Source: Bacteroidaceae bacterium
GTDB lineage: Bacteria > Bacteroidota > Bacteroidia > Bacteroidales > Bacteroidaceae
Assembly (NCBI GenBank): GCA_017650105.1
Contig: JAGCFO010000006.1
Coordinates: forward strand, 124,001-188,000
Reading direction: 5' to 3'
Length of the DNA: 64,000 bases
Shown: positions 1 through 9,294 of the stretch, in pieces
How positions within the stretch are numbered: the stretch's first letter is position 1
Layout: each line of letters opens with the position of its first letter
Notes under the pieces: generated by a model
The model's input: the letters and a program-made list of their open reading frames with translations, nothing else
Database searches by the model: none
Told to the model about the DNA's origin: nothing
Position numbers and translations under genes: made by a program

Positions 1-274
1 CGATTTGTCCCACTTCGGCGTGGATGCGCTCGACGAGGGCCTTCACGTCGTTTTCTTTAGTGACGTCGCAGACGTAGCCGGTGACGTTTTCGACGCCAGC
101 CTCCTTGTAGGATGCCAAGCCGCGATCGACGAGTTCCTGGTTGATGTCGTTGAAGACGATGTGACGTATGCCTGCGGCATGAAAGGCGAGGGCGATGTTG
201 AAGCCGATGCCGTACGAAGCGCCTGTGATCAAGGCGTTTTTACCTTCAAGTGAAAAGATGTTCAGAGAATCCAT
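1..274 (-). CDS. kduD: KduD-like SDR oxidoreductase, 3' end outside window
   Basis: The first 91 codons are visible and the C-terminus lies beyond base 1. The N-terminus reads FSLEGKNALITG and carries the short-chain dehydrogenase cofactor motif TGASYGIG (residues 17-24), with an Asp (D43) at the end of the second beta strand, as in NAD-preferring SDRs. KduD interconverts 2-dehydro-3-deoxy-D-gluconate and its 2,5-diketo form in catabolism of unsaturated uronates from pectin or glycosaminoglycans. The family call rests on this N-terminal wording plus the co-directional kduI just upstream. The 203-bp gap to kduI is filled largely by a 21-nt-unit array. Catalytic Ser/Tyr/Lys are not in the window, so another SDR is possible. 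Confidence 0.8.
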   Translation of the reverse strand, partial: MDSLNIFSLEGKNALITGASYGIGFNIALAFHAAGIRHIVFNDINQELVDRGLASYKEAGVENVTGYVCDVTKENDVKALVERIHAEVGQI

Positions 275-279
275 ATTTT

Positions 280-375
280 TCCTTTCTAAATAAAAATTTT
301 TCGAGAACAAATAAATTTTTTTCCCTTCTTCATAATTTTTTTTCCCTTGAGCATCGCTCTTCCTTTGTTGTGGCT
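280..375. repeat. 21-nt modular array L1 (kduI-kduD gap)
   Basis: The array parses into 12+9 units: TCCTTTCTAAAT, TCGAGAACAAAT (inverted word), TCCCTTCTTCAT, TCCCTTGAGCAT and a decayed TTTGTTGTGGCT, separated by A-run/T-run cores and one CG-rich core. It lies inside a probable two-gene operon. Bases 376-477 may hold further decayed units but I cannot parse them with confidence. Confidence 0.75.
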
Positions 376-477
376 CGGGATAGCTCATGCAAACATGGCT
401 CTCCTCTCGCTGTTTCATCGGTTCTTTTTATAAAGCGCGCTTGAGTAGGGAAAAAGTAGCGCCGAAGGGTGGGGGAG

Positions 478-1320
478 TTATTTCAGGTCGGTAGTCACTA
501 CGCCGTCCATATCGTTGTAGTCGAGGTTTTCGCCGCACATGGCCCAGATGAAGGTGTAGTTGCGTGTGGCGCAGGCACTGTGGATGCTCCATGTGGGGCT
601 GATGACGGCCTGGTCGCCTTTCATCCAGATGTGGCGTGTCTCGTCGGGCTCTCCCATGAAGTGACAGACGGCCTGGTCGGAGGGGATCTCGAAGTAGAAA
701 TAAACCTCCATGCGTCGGTTGTGGGTGTGGGCGGGCATCGTGTTCCACGTGCTGCCGGGAGCAAGTTCCGTCATACCCATCTGCAGCTGGCATGTGGGCA
801 CCACTTCCTTCACAAGCATGCGGTTGATGGTGCGCTCGTTGCTCTCCTCAAGGCTGCCGAGATGCATGTGAACGGCTTCGGCCTTCGTGGTCTTGTAGTC
901 GGGATAGGAGGTGTGGGCGTTGGCAGAGCAGAAGTAGAACTTGGCAGGATTCTTGGCATCCTTGCTGCAGAAGATGACGTCGCGTTCGCCTCGTCCCAGA
1001 TAGAGGGCTTCCTTGTAGCTCATCTCAAACACTTTGTTGTCCACCTTGACGCATCCGTCGCCTCCGACGTTGAAGATGCCCAGTTCGCGACGATCGAGGA
1101 AGTGCTTGGCTTTCAGCGGGTCGATAGCCTCGAGAAGGAGCTCTTCGCCCACGGGCATAGCGCCTCCGGCAATCATTCTGTCGTAGAGGGAGTAAACCAT
1201 GTTGACTTCATCGGGAGCGAAAACGGTTTCGATGAGGAAGTCTTGGCGAATGCGGGCGGTGTCGTAGTGTTTGGCATCTGCGGGATTTGCTGCATAGCGG
1301 ATTTCGTAGTTTGTTTTCAT
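478..1320 (-). CDS. kduI: 5-keto-4-deoxyuronate isomerase (4-deoxy-L-threo-5-hexosulose-uronate ketol-isomerase)
   Basis: The 280-aa product has the usual KduI length and wording. KduI isomerises 5-keto-4-deoxyuronate to 2,5-diketo-3-deoxygluconate, the step before KduD, in the cytoplasm. The cupin metal site is intact: H198, H200 and E205 in AHTHNRRMEVYF, and H247 in SIHSAC, the same numbering as the E. coli enzyme as I recall it. Start is the ATG at 1320, behind an excellent promoter at 1353-1384. kduD follows on the same strand, so the pair supplies the central steps for unsaturated uronic acids released by polysaccharide lyases; no lyase or SusCD pair is in the window. Confidence 0.95.
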   Translation of the reverse strand: MKTNYEIRYAANPADAKHYDTARIRQDFLIETVFAPDEVNMVYSLYDRMIAGGAMPVGEELLLEAIDPLKAKHFLDRRELGIFNVGGDGCVKVDNKVFEMSYKEALYLGRGERDVIFCSKDAKNPAKFYFCSANAHTSYPDYKTTKAEAVHMHLGSLEESNERTINRMLVKEVVPTCQLQMGMTELAPGSTWNTMPAHTHNRRMEVYFYFEIPSDQAVCHFMGEPDETRHIWMKGDQAVISPTWSIHSACATRNYTFIWAMCGENLDYNDMDGVVTTDLK

Positions 1321-1352
1321 CTTATTCAGGTTTTAAATTGGTATCTTGTTTA

Positions 1353-1384
1353 CAAAGGTAGTGTTTTTCGGGCAAACAACCAAA
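1353..1384 (-). promoter_or_regulatory. Bacteroidota-type promoter for kduI
   Basis: On the minus strand a TTTG (1381-1384) is followed by exactly 20 nt and TACCTTTG (1353-1360). This is a full match to the TTTG-N19-21-TAnnTTTG consensus of the Bacteroidota primary sigma factor. The kduI ATG lies about 33 nt downstream. Confidence 0.8.
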
Positions 1385-1398
1385 CTTTTGCTCTTTTT

Positions 1399-2340
1399 TC
1401 ACTCTTTTACTGCCTCAATGTTGCGTTTGAGCCCTTCGTATCCAGCCCTTTCAACGGCACTTTCGGAGAAGAGTTCATCGAACTGTTGCTGGGTGAGATT
1501 GTCCCAATCGGCATCGGTCATTCCGCGTAGCTTATCGTTGGGGAAGAAGTCTTTTTCGGTTGTTGCCTTCGCAAAGCGGTTCCAGGGACAAGCTGTCTGG
1601 CAGCTGTCGCATCCGTAGATGCGATGCTCGAAAAAAGTAGAAAAGTCCGATGGAATGGGCGATTTTTGCTCAATGGTGAGGTAACTGATGCATCGGCGCG
1701 CATCGAAGATTTCGCCTAGTGCTCCCGTAGGGCAAGCGTTGATGCATGCCTTGCAGTTGCCACATCGGTTGGGATAGGGGGCGTCGGCTTGCAGCTCAAG
1801 GTCCGTAGCGAGAATGCCGAGGAAGAAGTAGCTTCCTGCGCCTGGGATGATGAGCTGTTTGTTTCTCCCAATCCATCCCAAGCCTGCCTTCTGTGCCCAG
1901 TAGCGCTCCAGGATTGGTGCAGAGTCGACAAGGGCACGCGGCTTAAAGGACTTTCCCTCAGAGGAGTTTCTTTGCGCAAGCGTAGGATTTTCCCCGAGCT
2001 GTGCCTCCATTGCCTGTGCCAGCTGGTAGAGCTTGTCTTTGAGCACCTTGTGATAATCCTTGCCGTAGGCATAGTAGGCAATGCGGTAGTTACCTTCCAA
2101 AGGCTCTGAGGGGTAATAGTTAAGGGCGCAGACGATGAGGCTCTTGCATCCCGGAACCAGCAGGGTTGGGTCGAAGCGCTTGTCGATGTTTCGCTCCAGA
2201 TAGCCCATCTCTCCATGATGATGCCCTTTTATCCAGTTCTGATAGTGTTGCTGCACATCCCTGTCAACAGCTTCGGCCTTTGCTATACCGCATGCGCTGA
2301 ATCCCAACTGTCGGGCTTTTGACTTGATGAACGCTTCCAT
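1399..2340 (-). CDS. queG: Epoxyqueuosine reductase QueG
   Basis: 313 aa starting at MEAFIKSK. A longer upstream reading exists but is unrelated in composition and overlaps the preceding gene, so the ATG at 2340, one base after that gene's stop, is preferred. QueG reduces epoxyqueuosine to queuosine in tRNA using cobalamin and two [4Fe-4S] clusters. The cluster ligands are visible: C193-x2-C196-x2-C199-x3-C203 and C244-x2-C247-x3-C251, with C217 between. D139 in VDSAPILE matches the catalytic Asp position. It is last in a run with a deacetylase and a DUF2723 gene; queA, the preceding pathway enzyme, is at 41.7 kb. Confidence 0.95.
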   Translation of the reverse strand: MEAFIKSKARQLGFSACGIAKAEAVDRDVQQHYQNWIKGHHHGEMGYLERNIDKRFDPTLLVPGCKSLIVCALNYYPSEPLEGNYRIAYYAYGKDYHKVLKDKLYQLAQAMEAQLGENPTLAQRNSSEGKSFKPRALVDSAPILERYWAQKAGLGWIGRNKQLIIPGAGSYFFLGILATDLELQADAPYPNRCGNCKACINACPTGALGEIFDARRCISYLTIEQKSPIPSDFSTFFEHRIYGCDSCQTACPWNRFAKATTEKDFFPNDKLRGMTDADWDNLTQQQFDELFSESAVERAGYEGLKRNIEAVKE

Positions 2341-2341
2341 A

Positions 2342-2998
2342 TCAGAGTGTTTTGAAGGTGTAACCCTGTTGCAGCAGCCAGTTAAGGGCGGCAGGAAGGG
2401 CTGAATGCAGCTTGTCGATGCTGCGCAGCGAATCGTGGATGTTAATGATGGAACCCGGGCGTGCGTAAGTCTGAATGGTGTGCAGGATGTGGGCGGCAGA
2501 TACGTGCCGGTTGTAATCGCGAGTGACGACATCCCACTGCACAATGCGATATTTCTCGGCTACGGCCTGGTAGTGCTTGCGAGGGATCACTCCGTGTGGA
2601 GGACGGAAGAGGGGCTTAGCATCCTTCCCGAGAGGATAAGCCAAGTGGCACTCCTCGTAGGCAGCCACAATAGCCTCTTGAGCCAGAGCGATGTCAGCCA
2701 GATATTCGTCTACGGAGCATTTTTTGGCACGCAGATGGTGATACGAATGGTTTCCTACCATGTGCCCCTGCTGTATGAGCTCCTCAAAGATGTCGGGTTG
2801 TTTGCGTATGTTGTCACCGACAACGAAAAACGTCGCTTTCACGTCGTATCGGCTCAGCGTATCCAGAATCCAGGGCGTCGACTCGGGGATAGGTCCATCA
2901 TCGAAAGTGAGGAAGACAGCATCGCCTGCCCCTTCCATCCGCCAAAGGGCAGAGGGATAGAGCAGGCGAAAGGGTTTTATAGGGTACTGAAAGATCAT
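2342..2998 (-). CDS. Polysaccharide deacetylase (NodB-homology, CE4-like)
   Basis: 218 aa with the NodB motifs in order: TFDDGP (31-36), NHSYHH with H84 and H88 as metal ligands, RPPHG (132-136) and a C-terminal HDS (188-190). Such enzymes remove N- or O-acetyl groups from cell-wall or surface polysaccharides. No convincing signal peptide is seen: the N-terminus (MIFQYPIKPFRLLYPSALWR) is only mildly hydrophobic, so location is uncertain. The start ATG overlaps the stop of the DUF2723 gene (ATGA at 2995-2998) and the stop is one base before queG, implying one transcript with translational coupling. Confidence 0.88.
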   Translation of the reverse strand: MIFQYPIKPFRLLYPSALWRMEGAGDAVFLTFDDGPIPESTPWILDTLSRYDVKATFFVVGDNIRKQPDIFEELIQQGHMVGNHSYHHLRAKKCSVDEYLADIALAQEAIVAAYEECHLAYPLGKDAKPLFRPPHGVIPRKHYQAVAEKYRIVQWDVVTRDYNRHVSAAHILHTIQTYARPGSIINIHDSLRSIDKLHSALPAALNWLLQQGYTFKTL

Positions 2999-5900
2999 CC
3001 TTTCAGACGCGCATTGTACTGCTGGTAAATCTTCTCAAAGATGGATGTGTACAAGTTGACAACATCTTCGTCGCCAGCCTTCTCCATGTAACGGATGAGG
3101 TGGTAGAGGGTGTCGATATTCGCACGACAGCTGCCGGCATTCGTGGCAAACTTCTTGTTGGAAAGGCTGAGGTACCAGGTAGAGTAGTCTATCTCTTTGT
3201 CGGCCAACTGCCGGAGGATATTCAGGCCCTTTTCCTTTTCTCCTAATTCTATATAGTCGAGAGCCAGGTTGTGGGAATAGCTCATATAGAAGTCGTGAGG
3301 AAGGTTGAAGGAAGGAAGTTCTTCCTCACACTTGTTGAGTACGGCAAGAGCTTTTTCGTTCTGACCTTCGGCAAGAAGTTGGTTGGCAAGGAGCACAAAC
3401 ATGCGGCGATGGGTGTGAGCCATACGTGTGATGGTCTCGTCGAGGTAGATGCCTTCTTTGTTCATGTTACCGAAACGATATCGGTTCATGAGGTTGTCGT
3501 ACATCTTCTCCGAGTCGAGGGTGAACTCCTTCTTGGGGTTGCTCACGTAGCCCAGCTGTTGCCAGTTGAAGGGCGTGATGCGGTAGGCGAGACCTTCCTG
3601 CAAGAAGTAAGGCTCAAGGCCGAGATGATTCTCGGAGCCTACGGTGATAGCCATGAAGATGGGGCGCTCCCAGTTGCACTGTGCCAACATCTCGAGCATC
3701 ATGAGCTCATTTTTGTACAGCGCACGCTTTCCCTTCAGCGAAATGTACATTCTGTCGGGCATCTTAGCTTTGGTTTCCTCGTCCGTAGCACCGATGTATT
3801 CCTTTGGAATCATCATGCCAGAGCGTAGGATGGCGTCTTTGTCAAGCTTGAGGTAGACGGTGTCGGTGGGGATGAAGTGCAGGTCACTCTTGTCCGACTG
3901 AACCCAATACTTCAGGATATTTCTTAACTCGAATGGCTCTTCACCGAATTGCGCTGAGGCACCAGCAGGATTCTGTTTGTAGAGAGCAAGCACTTGCTTC
4001 TTGGCATCGCCCTGAATAGCGATATAGTCGTTGGTGCCCTCGACGTATTGCAGGCGAGGCCAGCTGATGGGCACGCTTGGCGAATCGTATGCAGGACGGC
4101 GCATTTGGTCGATGTACCAAGGCGTCTGGAGGTAGCTGAGATTGCAGACGCGAGCATCGGTGCGGAACTCTTCCGTCTCCTGATTGTACCAGAGAGGGAA
4201 GGTGTCGTTGTCGCCATTCGTGTAGATGATAGGATGTCCCTCTGCTGGCAGGGTATTGAGATAGTTCTGCCCGAAGTCGCGACACATATATCTGTGGCTT
4301 CGGTCGTGATCGTCCCACGTCTGAGTCGCCATCTGAATGGGTACCAGCACGCAGATGATGGAGGCAAGCACAGCGGGAAGAATGTCGCTATTCTTCAGCA
4401 TTTTGCTGAGCCATTGAGCAACAGCCGGAACAGCCAATCCGATCCAGATAGTAAAGGCGTAGAACGATGCGGCATAGGCATAGTCGCGTTCACGGGGCTG
4501 CAAAGGAGTCTGATTCAGATAGAGCACGATGGCCAAACCTGTCATGAAGAAGAGGAAGAAGACAATCCAGAATTGCTGCAATCCTTTCTTGCCTCCAAAA
4601 GCCTGCCAGAAGAGTCCGATGAGGCCGAGTAGCAAGGGGAGGCAGTAGAAGACGTTGTGCCCCTTGTTTTCCCTCAGTTCGGCAGGGAGGAGCGTCTGGT
4701 CTCCTACCAGTTGCTTGTCGATGAAGTGGAATCCCGTTATCCAATTACCGTTTTCAATCTCTCCATTTCCTTGTATGTCGTTTTGCCGTCCGACGAAGTT
4801 CCAGAGGAAATAACGCCAATACATGTAATTGACTTGATAGTTGAAGAAAAAGGCAAGGTTCTCTCCCATTGTGGGGATGGTGAGCGTCTGCATTTCTCCA
4901 CATTGGTCGTATTTGACTTTATGCCCCTTTATGCCTCCGGGTACCCACTGGTCATATAGATTGATCTGCTGAGCCCCGTAGTGGCTGTGGCTTTCGCTAT
5001 ACATGCGCGGGAAAACCATATTCTGGGCATAAACGTACTTGTCGCGGTTGCTTACAACTACGTAACTGTCTTTTTCGTCGGCAGTCTTCTTCTCTTTTTT
5101 TCCGTAGATGGGAGCTCCCTTCTTGATTACTGGTGTACAGTATTTACCTTCCACCTTCATCTTCACTTTCGAAGCATAGGTCTGCCCGTAGAAGAGAGGA
5201 GTGCTACCATACTGCTCACGTCCCAGATAGTCTCCCAGCGTGAAGATGTCTTCGGGGGAGTTCTGGTCCATAGGCGTGTTGGCCATAGAGCGGATAACGA
5301 TGAGAGCATAGGATGAATAGCCCACAACCATCACCAGCAGGCAAAGCAGCGAAGTGTTGAGAAGGCGGGTGACGTCCTTTTTGCTGATAAAGAGAGCGAT
5401 GGCAACGGCAGCAAGAATGAAGATGCCGATGATGATGCTCGAAGTGCCGTGTCCCAAGAACGGGATGCCGAGCATGCCGATTGTGACAAGGAAGACAATC
5501 TTTTGCAGCGATTTGTTGTCGCGATAAGTGGCAACGATGCTAACAATAAGACAGGCAATCAACAGAACGATGTAGATGATAAGGCCTGTGTTGAAATGCA
5601 TGTGGAGAGTGTTGACGAACAAAAGTTCGAACCATCCGCCCACCTTCACGATACCCGGAACAATTCCGTAGAGGACAACGGCAACCAACACGGCAGAAAC
5701 AACCAGCGCCAGCACGGTGCCCCAGAAGGTGACATTCTCTTTTTTCTTGTTGAAGTAATAAACGAGCACGATGGCAGGGATGCACAGCAGGTTGAGCAGA
5801 TGGACACCTACGGAAAGTCCTATCATATAGGCAATGAGGACAATCCAACGGTCGCTATGAGGCTGGTCTGCCACATCTTCCCACTTCAGGATGAACCAGA

Positions 5901-6372
5901 AGACAACGGCTGTGAAGAAGGAACTGAAGGCATAGACTTCGCCCTCCACAGCGCTGTACCAGAATGTGTCGCTGAAAGTATAGGCAAGTGCTCCGACAAG
6001 TCCAGCACCCATGATGGTGACAAGGTTCCCCTTCGTCATCTTTCCGTCTCTGCCGCAAATGAGATTCTTGGTGAGGTGCGTGATGGTCCAGAAAAGGAAG
6101 AGAATACATCCTGCGCTCAAAAGGGCGGACATTGTGTTGACCATACGAGCTACCTGTGCGGGATCACTCACTAACTGCGAAAACAGGTTTGCCGTAAGCA
6201 TAAAGAAGGGTGCCCCTGGGGGGTGTCCCACTTCAAGCTTATAGCCGGTAGTAATGAACTCGGGGCAATCCCAAAAACTTGCCGATGGCTCTATGGTCAA
6301 GCAATAAACCACAGCTGCTATCGCAAAGGTAAGCCAACCTATCAGGTTGTTTACAAGTTTGTATTGCTTCAT
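2995..6372 (-). CDS. DUF2723 multi-pass membrane protein, glycosyltransferase-like
   Basis: 1125 aa, a Bacteroidota family distantly related to PMT/GT-C type lipid-linked sugar transferases (eukaryotic TMEM260 carries the same domain). The N-terminus has the signature acidic/aromatic loop SFWDCPEF (33-40) and KLEVGHPPGAP, followed by many hydrophobic segments up to about residue 700 and a long soluble C-terminal part ending in TPR-like helices. In GT-C enzymes an acidic residue in the first periplasmic loop is catalytic; here that would be D36 or E39. First gene of the deacetylase-queG run. Substrate unknown; O-mannosylation of secreted proteins is an attractive guess by homology only. Confidence 0.85.
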   Translation of the reverse strand: MKQYKLVNNLIGWLTFAIAAVVYCLTIEPSASFWDCPEFITTGYKLEVGHPPGAPFFMLTANLFSQLVSDPAQVARMVNTMSALLSAGCILFLFWTITHLTKNLICGRDGKMTKGNLVTIMGAGLVGALAYTFSDTFWYSAVEGEVYAFSSFFTAVVFWFILKWEDVADQPHSDRWIVLIAYMIGLSVGVHLLNLLCIPAIVLVYYFNKKKENVTFWGTVLALVVSAVLVAVVLYGIVPGIVKVGGWFELLFVNTLHMHFNTGLIIYIVLLIACLIVSIVATYRDNKSLQKIVFLVTIGMLGIPFLGHGTSSIIIGIFILAAVAIALFISKKDVTRLLNTSLLCLLVMVVGYSSYALIVIRSMANTPMDQNSPEDIFTLGDYLGREQYGSTPLFYGQTYASKVKMKVEGKYCTPVIKKGAPIYGKKEKKTADEKDSYVVVSNRDKYVYAQNMVFPRMYSESHSHYGAQQINLYDQWVPGGIKGHKVKYDQCGEMQTLTIPTMGENLAFFFNYQVNYMYWRYFLWNFVGRQNDIQGNGEIENGNWITGFHFIDKQLVGDQTLLPAELRENKGHNVFYCLPLLLGLIGLFWQAFGGKKGLQQFWIVFFLFFMTGLAIVLYLNQTPLQPRERDYAYAASFYAFTIWIGLAVPAVAQWLSKMLKNSDILPAVLASIICVLVPIQMATQTWDDHDRSHRYMCRDFGQNYLNTLPAEGHPIIYTNGDNDTFPLWYNQETEEFRTDARVCNLSYLQTPWYIDQMRRPAYDSPSVPISWPRLQYVEGTNDYIAIQGDAKKQVLALYKQNPAGASAQFGEEPFELRNILKYWVQSDKSDLHFIPTDTVYLKLDKDAILRSGMMIPKEYIGATDEETKAKMPDRMYISLKGKRALYKNELMMLEMLAQCNWERPIFMAITVGSENHLGLEPYFLQEGLAYRITPFNWQQLGYVSNPKKEFTLDSEKMYDNLMNRYRFGNMNKEGIYLDETITRMAHTHRRMFVLLANQLLAEGQNEKALAVLNKCEEELPSFNLPHDFYMSYSHNLALDYIELGEKEKGLNILRQLADKEIDYSTWYLSLSNKKFATNAGSCRANIDTLYHLIRYMEKAGDEDVVNLYTSIFEKIYQQYNARLKG

Positions 6373-6404
6373 ATCTTTATTAGATGTATTACGAAAAAGG
6401 TTTG

Positions 6405-6412
6405 CAAAGTTA
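6405..6412 (-). promoter_or_regulatory. -7 box upstream of DUF2723 gene
   Basis: TAACTTTG on the minus strand fits TAnnTTTG and is 33 nt from the start codon. No well-spaced TTTG is seen upstream, so the call is tentative. Confidence 0.4.
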
Positions 6413-6457
6413 AGAATAAAGTACTATATATCCTACCAATTAATTTTATTTAGCAAT

Positions 6458-6925
6458 TTAATGAGCCAGCAGCAAGGAGATGCCTACAGCCGAAAGCACG
6501 ATGACAAAGTAGCGGATAAACTTCCCTAAGACCATCGAAATCATGGTGCGTGGAACATTGGAATGCAGCACTCCCATCGCTATCATGATAGCTGTTCCCA
6601 GTAGCGGTACAAAGCTGAAAAACGCCGCCCACCAGCCATACTTCTGAATAACAACTGTGGCACGGTCCATTGTCTCGCTTTTCATGTGTAATACTCGGGC
6701 AAGCTGCTCGGGAGTCCCTCTAGAGCCGGCATAATAGCAGAAGGCTCCTCCTATGATGTTACCTAAAGTTCCCCACAGGAGCAATCCAAGAGGTTCCACT
6801 CCGAGAGCCAGCAAGGCAATCATAATTGCTTCGCTGCTGATGGGAAGAACCGATCCTGACAGCAATGCAGCCAAGAACATTCCCAGATAGCCGTAATTCA
6901 TCAGAAAGGAACTAATGGTTCCCAT
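6458..6925 (-). CDS. YqaA-like small DedA/VTT-family membrane protein
   Basis: 155 aa, almost wholly hydrophobic, with GYLGMFLAALLSGSVLPISSEAIM near the N-terminus read as the YqaA/VTT re-entrant segment, and a C-terminal FSFVPLLGTAIMIAMG segment. These inner-membrane proteins are related to DedA lipid transporters; the role of YqaA is not established. The ATG at 6925 overlaps the upstream gene by 25 nt; an alternative ATG at 6901 overlaps its stop as TGATG. I prefer the longer form because family members usually have about eight residues before the NYGY motif. Third gene of the purD run. Confidence 0.8.
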   Translation of the reverse strand: MGTISSFLMNYGYLGMFLAALLSGSVLPISSEAIMIALLALGVEPLGLLLWGTLGNIIGGAFCYYAGSRGTPEQLARVLHMKSETMDRATVVIQKYGWWAAFFSFVPLLGTAIMIAMGVLHSNVPRTMISMVLGKFIRYFVIVLSAVGISLLLAH

Positions 6926-7896
6926 AGGGGTTGCGAGATATAGATTAGGTAAAAAATCAACAAAAGTAGTATGTAGATGCCTCCCATGCGCGACTTAGAT
7001 GAGATGAGCATCTGAGTCACAAAGAGGCAGGCAATCGATATGAGCAGCGGAAGCAAGTCAACAAATAAATTCGGCTGCAACAGAGCCAAAATGAAGGATG
7101 CAATAAACACAAGCAGCAGATACTGGTAGCTGACGCGAGCCTTCTCCTTGATAGTAAACAGGGTGGAGGGAAACATGACAAAACTGGGAATGGCGAGGAA
7201 GATCAACATTCCCGCAGCCGTTATCTCGTTGAGAGTCATATTTGTATAGCTGATGGCGTCGAACTGTATCAACTGCTGGAAAGGAACAATGAAGAGGTCC
7301 AGCTTGTCAAACAAGAACAGTATTCCAGCGCTTATCCAGTAGGGAATAATCAGCCCGATAATGGTTGCCATAAACGTGCGGGGTGTCAGCGACTGCATCA
7401 TGCTGCCCCCTATCAGCAGGAAGGGCACCAGAAAGAGCCACTTGGGGAAGAGGATGGATGCGAGGCTCAGGAAGGAGAAACCTATCAGATACTCGCTGAT
7501 AGCATCGTGCCTCTGATATGTCGACATCAGCACATACAAGGCAATGAGAATTATCACCAAGCTGATGCTGCCTGCCCGAAGGGGCATGAGGAAGGGTGCT
7601 CCAGCAACGAGAGCGAAGAACAGCCCCGTGGGAAAATGCGTGCGGGCATTATAAAGCTGATATTCTCCGATGGTCCTGAAGAGCAGATAGCATGAGAGAA
7701 GATACAGAATAGGCGAGACGATGCTTTGAGTCAGCATGCCCACGGGGAGCGTGATGCCGAAGACGGAGAGAGATGTGTCGGGCAAAGGTTCTCCCAAAAT
7801 GCCTGCCAAGCGCAATCCCCATAGAGTGAGGAAGAGCAGCAAGCCCAGGATGAAAGGGGCGTAGCTATGAAGGGTTCTTTCGAGCAGGTTTCTCAT
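6901..7896 (-). CDS. Multi-pass membrane protein, DUF6427-like
   Basis: 331 aa with roughly ten hydrophobic segments and few charged residues. It resembles the DUF6427 family of Bacteroidota membrane proteins that sit beside purD; function is unknown. The start ATG overlaps the purD stop (ATGA at 7893-7896) and the 3' end overlaps the YqaA-like gene, so the three are surely co-transcribed. No catalytic motif can be seen. The short arginine-containing N-terminus followed at once by a hydrophobic stretch gives an N-in orientation. Confidence 0.7.
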   Translation of the reverse strand: MRNLLERTLHSYAPFILGLLLFLTLWGLRLAGILGEPLPDTSLSVFGITLPVGMLTQSIVSPILYLLSCYLLFRTIGEYQLYNARTHFPTGLFFALVAGAPFLMPLRAGSISLVIILIALYVLMSTYQRHDAISEYLIGFSFLSLASILFPKWLFLVPFLLIGGSMMQSLTPRTFMATIIGLIIPYWISAGILFLFDKLDLFIVPFQQLIQFDAISYTNMTLNEITAAGMLIFLAIPSFVMFPSTLFTIKEKARVSYQYLLLVFIASFILALLQPNLFVDLLPLLISIACLFVTQMLISSKSRMGGIYILLLLIFYLIYISQPLWEPLVPF

Positions 7897-9164
7897 AGTA
7901 TGTCCTTACCAATATCCTTGCGGAAATATTTCCCGTTGAAGAGTATGCGTTGGGCATTCTGGAACGAGCGCTCGAGAGCCTCCTGCTGGGAGTTGCCGTA
8001 TGAGCTTACCGCGATGACGCGCCCTCCGTTCGTTACGGTTTGTCCCTCCTTCATTGCTGTACCGGAGTGGAAGATGATGCTTCCTTCAACGTTGTCGAAC
8101 CCCTCGATGGGGAACCCTTTCTCGTATTTTCCGGGATAGCCTCCCGAGACAAGCATGATGCAGACAGCGCTTCGGAAGTCTATCTCGAGAGTCTTGCATG
8201 CAAGGGTTTTGGTTGCGACGCCTTCGAAGAGGTCAACGATATCGCTCTTCAGGCGAAGCATCACGGTTTCCGTCTCAGGGTCTCCCATTCTGACGTTGTA
8301 TTCGATGACGTACGGATTTCCTTCGCAGTTCATCAGCCCGAAGAAAATGAAGCCTTTGTAGTCGATGCCCTCAGCAGCAAGCCCTTCAATGGTAGGACGG
8401 ATAATCCTGTCCTCCACTTTCTTCATCCATTTGGCATCGGCAAAGGGGACGGGGGAGACGGAGCCCATTCCTCCCGTGTTGTTGCCCGTATCTCCTTCCC
8501 CGATGCGCTTATAGTCTTTCGCTTCGGGAAGGATTTTGTAGCTCACGCCGTCTGTGAGCACGAAAACGGAGCACTCCACGCCGCTCAGGTATTCCTCGAT
8601 GACTACCCGGCTCGAAGCGTCGCCGAACATTCCTCCGAGCATTTCCTTGAGTTCTTTCTCTGCTTCCTCAAGGGTGTCGACGATGAGCACGCCCTTTCCT
8701 GCGCAAAGTCCGTCGGCCTTCAGCACGTAGGGAGCTTTCAGGGTGCGCAGGAAGGCGATCCCTTCATCCAGCGTGCTGCCGTTGAATGTCTGATAGCGAG
8801 CTGTGGGTATATGGTGGCGCTGCATGAATCCCTTTGCGAAGTCCTTGCTTCCCTCGAGCACGGCGCCTGCCTTCGAAGGCCCTATGACGGGAATGGACGA
8901 GAGGTCCTTGTCGGCTTTGAAGAAATCGTAGATGCCTTTCACCAGCGGGTCTTCGGGCCCGACGACTACCATATCGACGCCTTTGCTAAGCACAGCTTCG
9001 CGAATGGCTGCGAAGTCGTCTGCTTTCACGGGGAGGTTCTCTCCTATGAGTGAAGTGCCCGCGTTGCCGGGAGCGATGAAGATTTTTTCCACTTTGGTGC
9101 TTTGGCTGATTTTCCAGGCAAGGGCATGCTCGCGCCCTCCGCTTCCGAGAAGTAAAATTTTCAT
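7893..9164 (-). CDS. purD: Phosphoribosylamine-glycine ligase
   Basis: 423 aa, the standard length for PurD, the ATP-grasp ligase that joins glycine to 5-phosphoribosylamine in step two of purine synthesis. Visible markers are [12 protein letters not shown] (7-18), [11 protein letters not shown], the ATP-grasp metal region [13 protein letters not shown] and the C-terminal region GGRVIAV. The start ATG at 9164 begins [10 protein letters not shown]. Heads a three-gene run with two membrane proteins. A 21-nt-unit array lies between this gene and the peptidase upstream. Confidence 0.97.
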   Translation of the reverse strand: MKILLLGSGGREHALAWKISQSTKVEKIFIAPGNAGTSLIGENLPVKADDFAAIREAVLSKGVDMVVVGPEDPLVKGIYDFFKADKDLSSIPVIGPSKAGAVLEGSKDFAKGFMQRHHIPTARYQTFNGSTLDEGIAFLRTLKAPYVLKADGLCAGKGVLIVDTLEEAEKELKEMLGGMFGDASSRVVIEEYLSGVECSVFVLTDGVSYKILPEAKDYKRIGEGDTGNNTGGMGSVSPVPFADAKWMKKVEDRIIRPTIEGLAAEGIDYKGFIFFGLMNCEGNPYVIEYNVRMGDPETETVMLRLKSDIVDLFEGVATKTLACKTLEIDFRSAVCIMLVSGGYPGKYEKGFPIEGFDNVEGSIIFHSGTAMKEGQTVTNGGRVIAVSSYGNSQQEALERSFQNAQRILFNGKYFRKDIGKDIL

Positions 9165-9197
9165 AGTCTGTTGTTGTCCGAGGGGATTGATGATTTT

Positions 9198-9281
9198 TGC
9201 TTTGAGGAAAAAATTTTTTTCTTTCTACATCTCGCCGTATTCTTTCTTCATACGGCGAGATTCCTTCTTCATAATTTCGGC
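9198..9281. repeat. 21-nt modular array L2 (peptidase-purD gap)
   Basis: Units: TGCTTTGAGGAA + A/T core, TTCTTTCTACAT + CTCGCCGTA, TTCTTTCTTCAT + ACGGCGAGA, TTCCTTCTTCAT + AATTTCGGC. Bases 9229-9240 and 9250-9261 form a perfect 12-bp inverted repeat with a 9-nt loop. Two units are nearly the same as in L4 with C/T swapped between copies. Confidence 0.8.
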
Positions 9282-9294
9282 GCCATTTTTCTCG

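Noticed and set aside
469..1530. 353-codon plus-strand open frame across kduI
   Set aside because: It is antisense to a gene with all catalytic residues intact and has no family signature; G/C-rich codon structure opens the opposite frame.
2341..2544. Longer queG reading starting at 2544
   Set aside because: It overlaps the deacetylase gene, has unrelated composition, and the conserved QueG N-terminus begins at the ATG at 2340.
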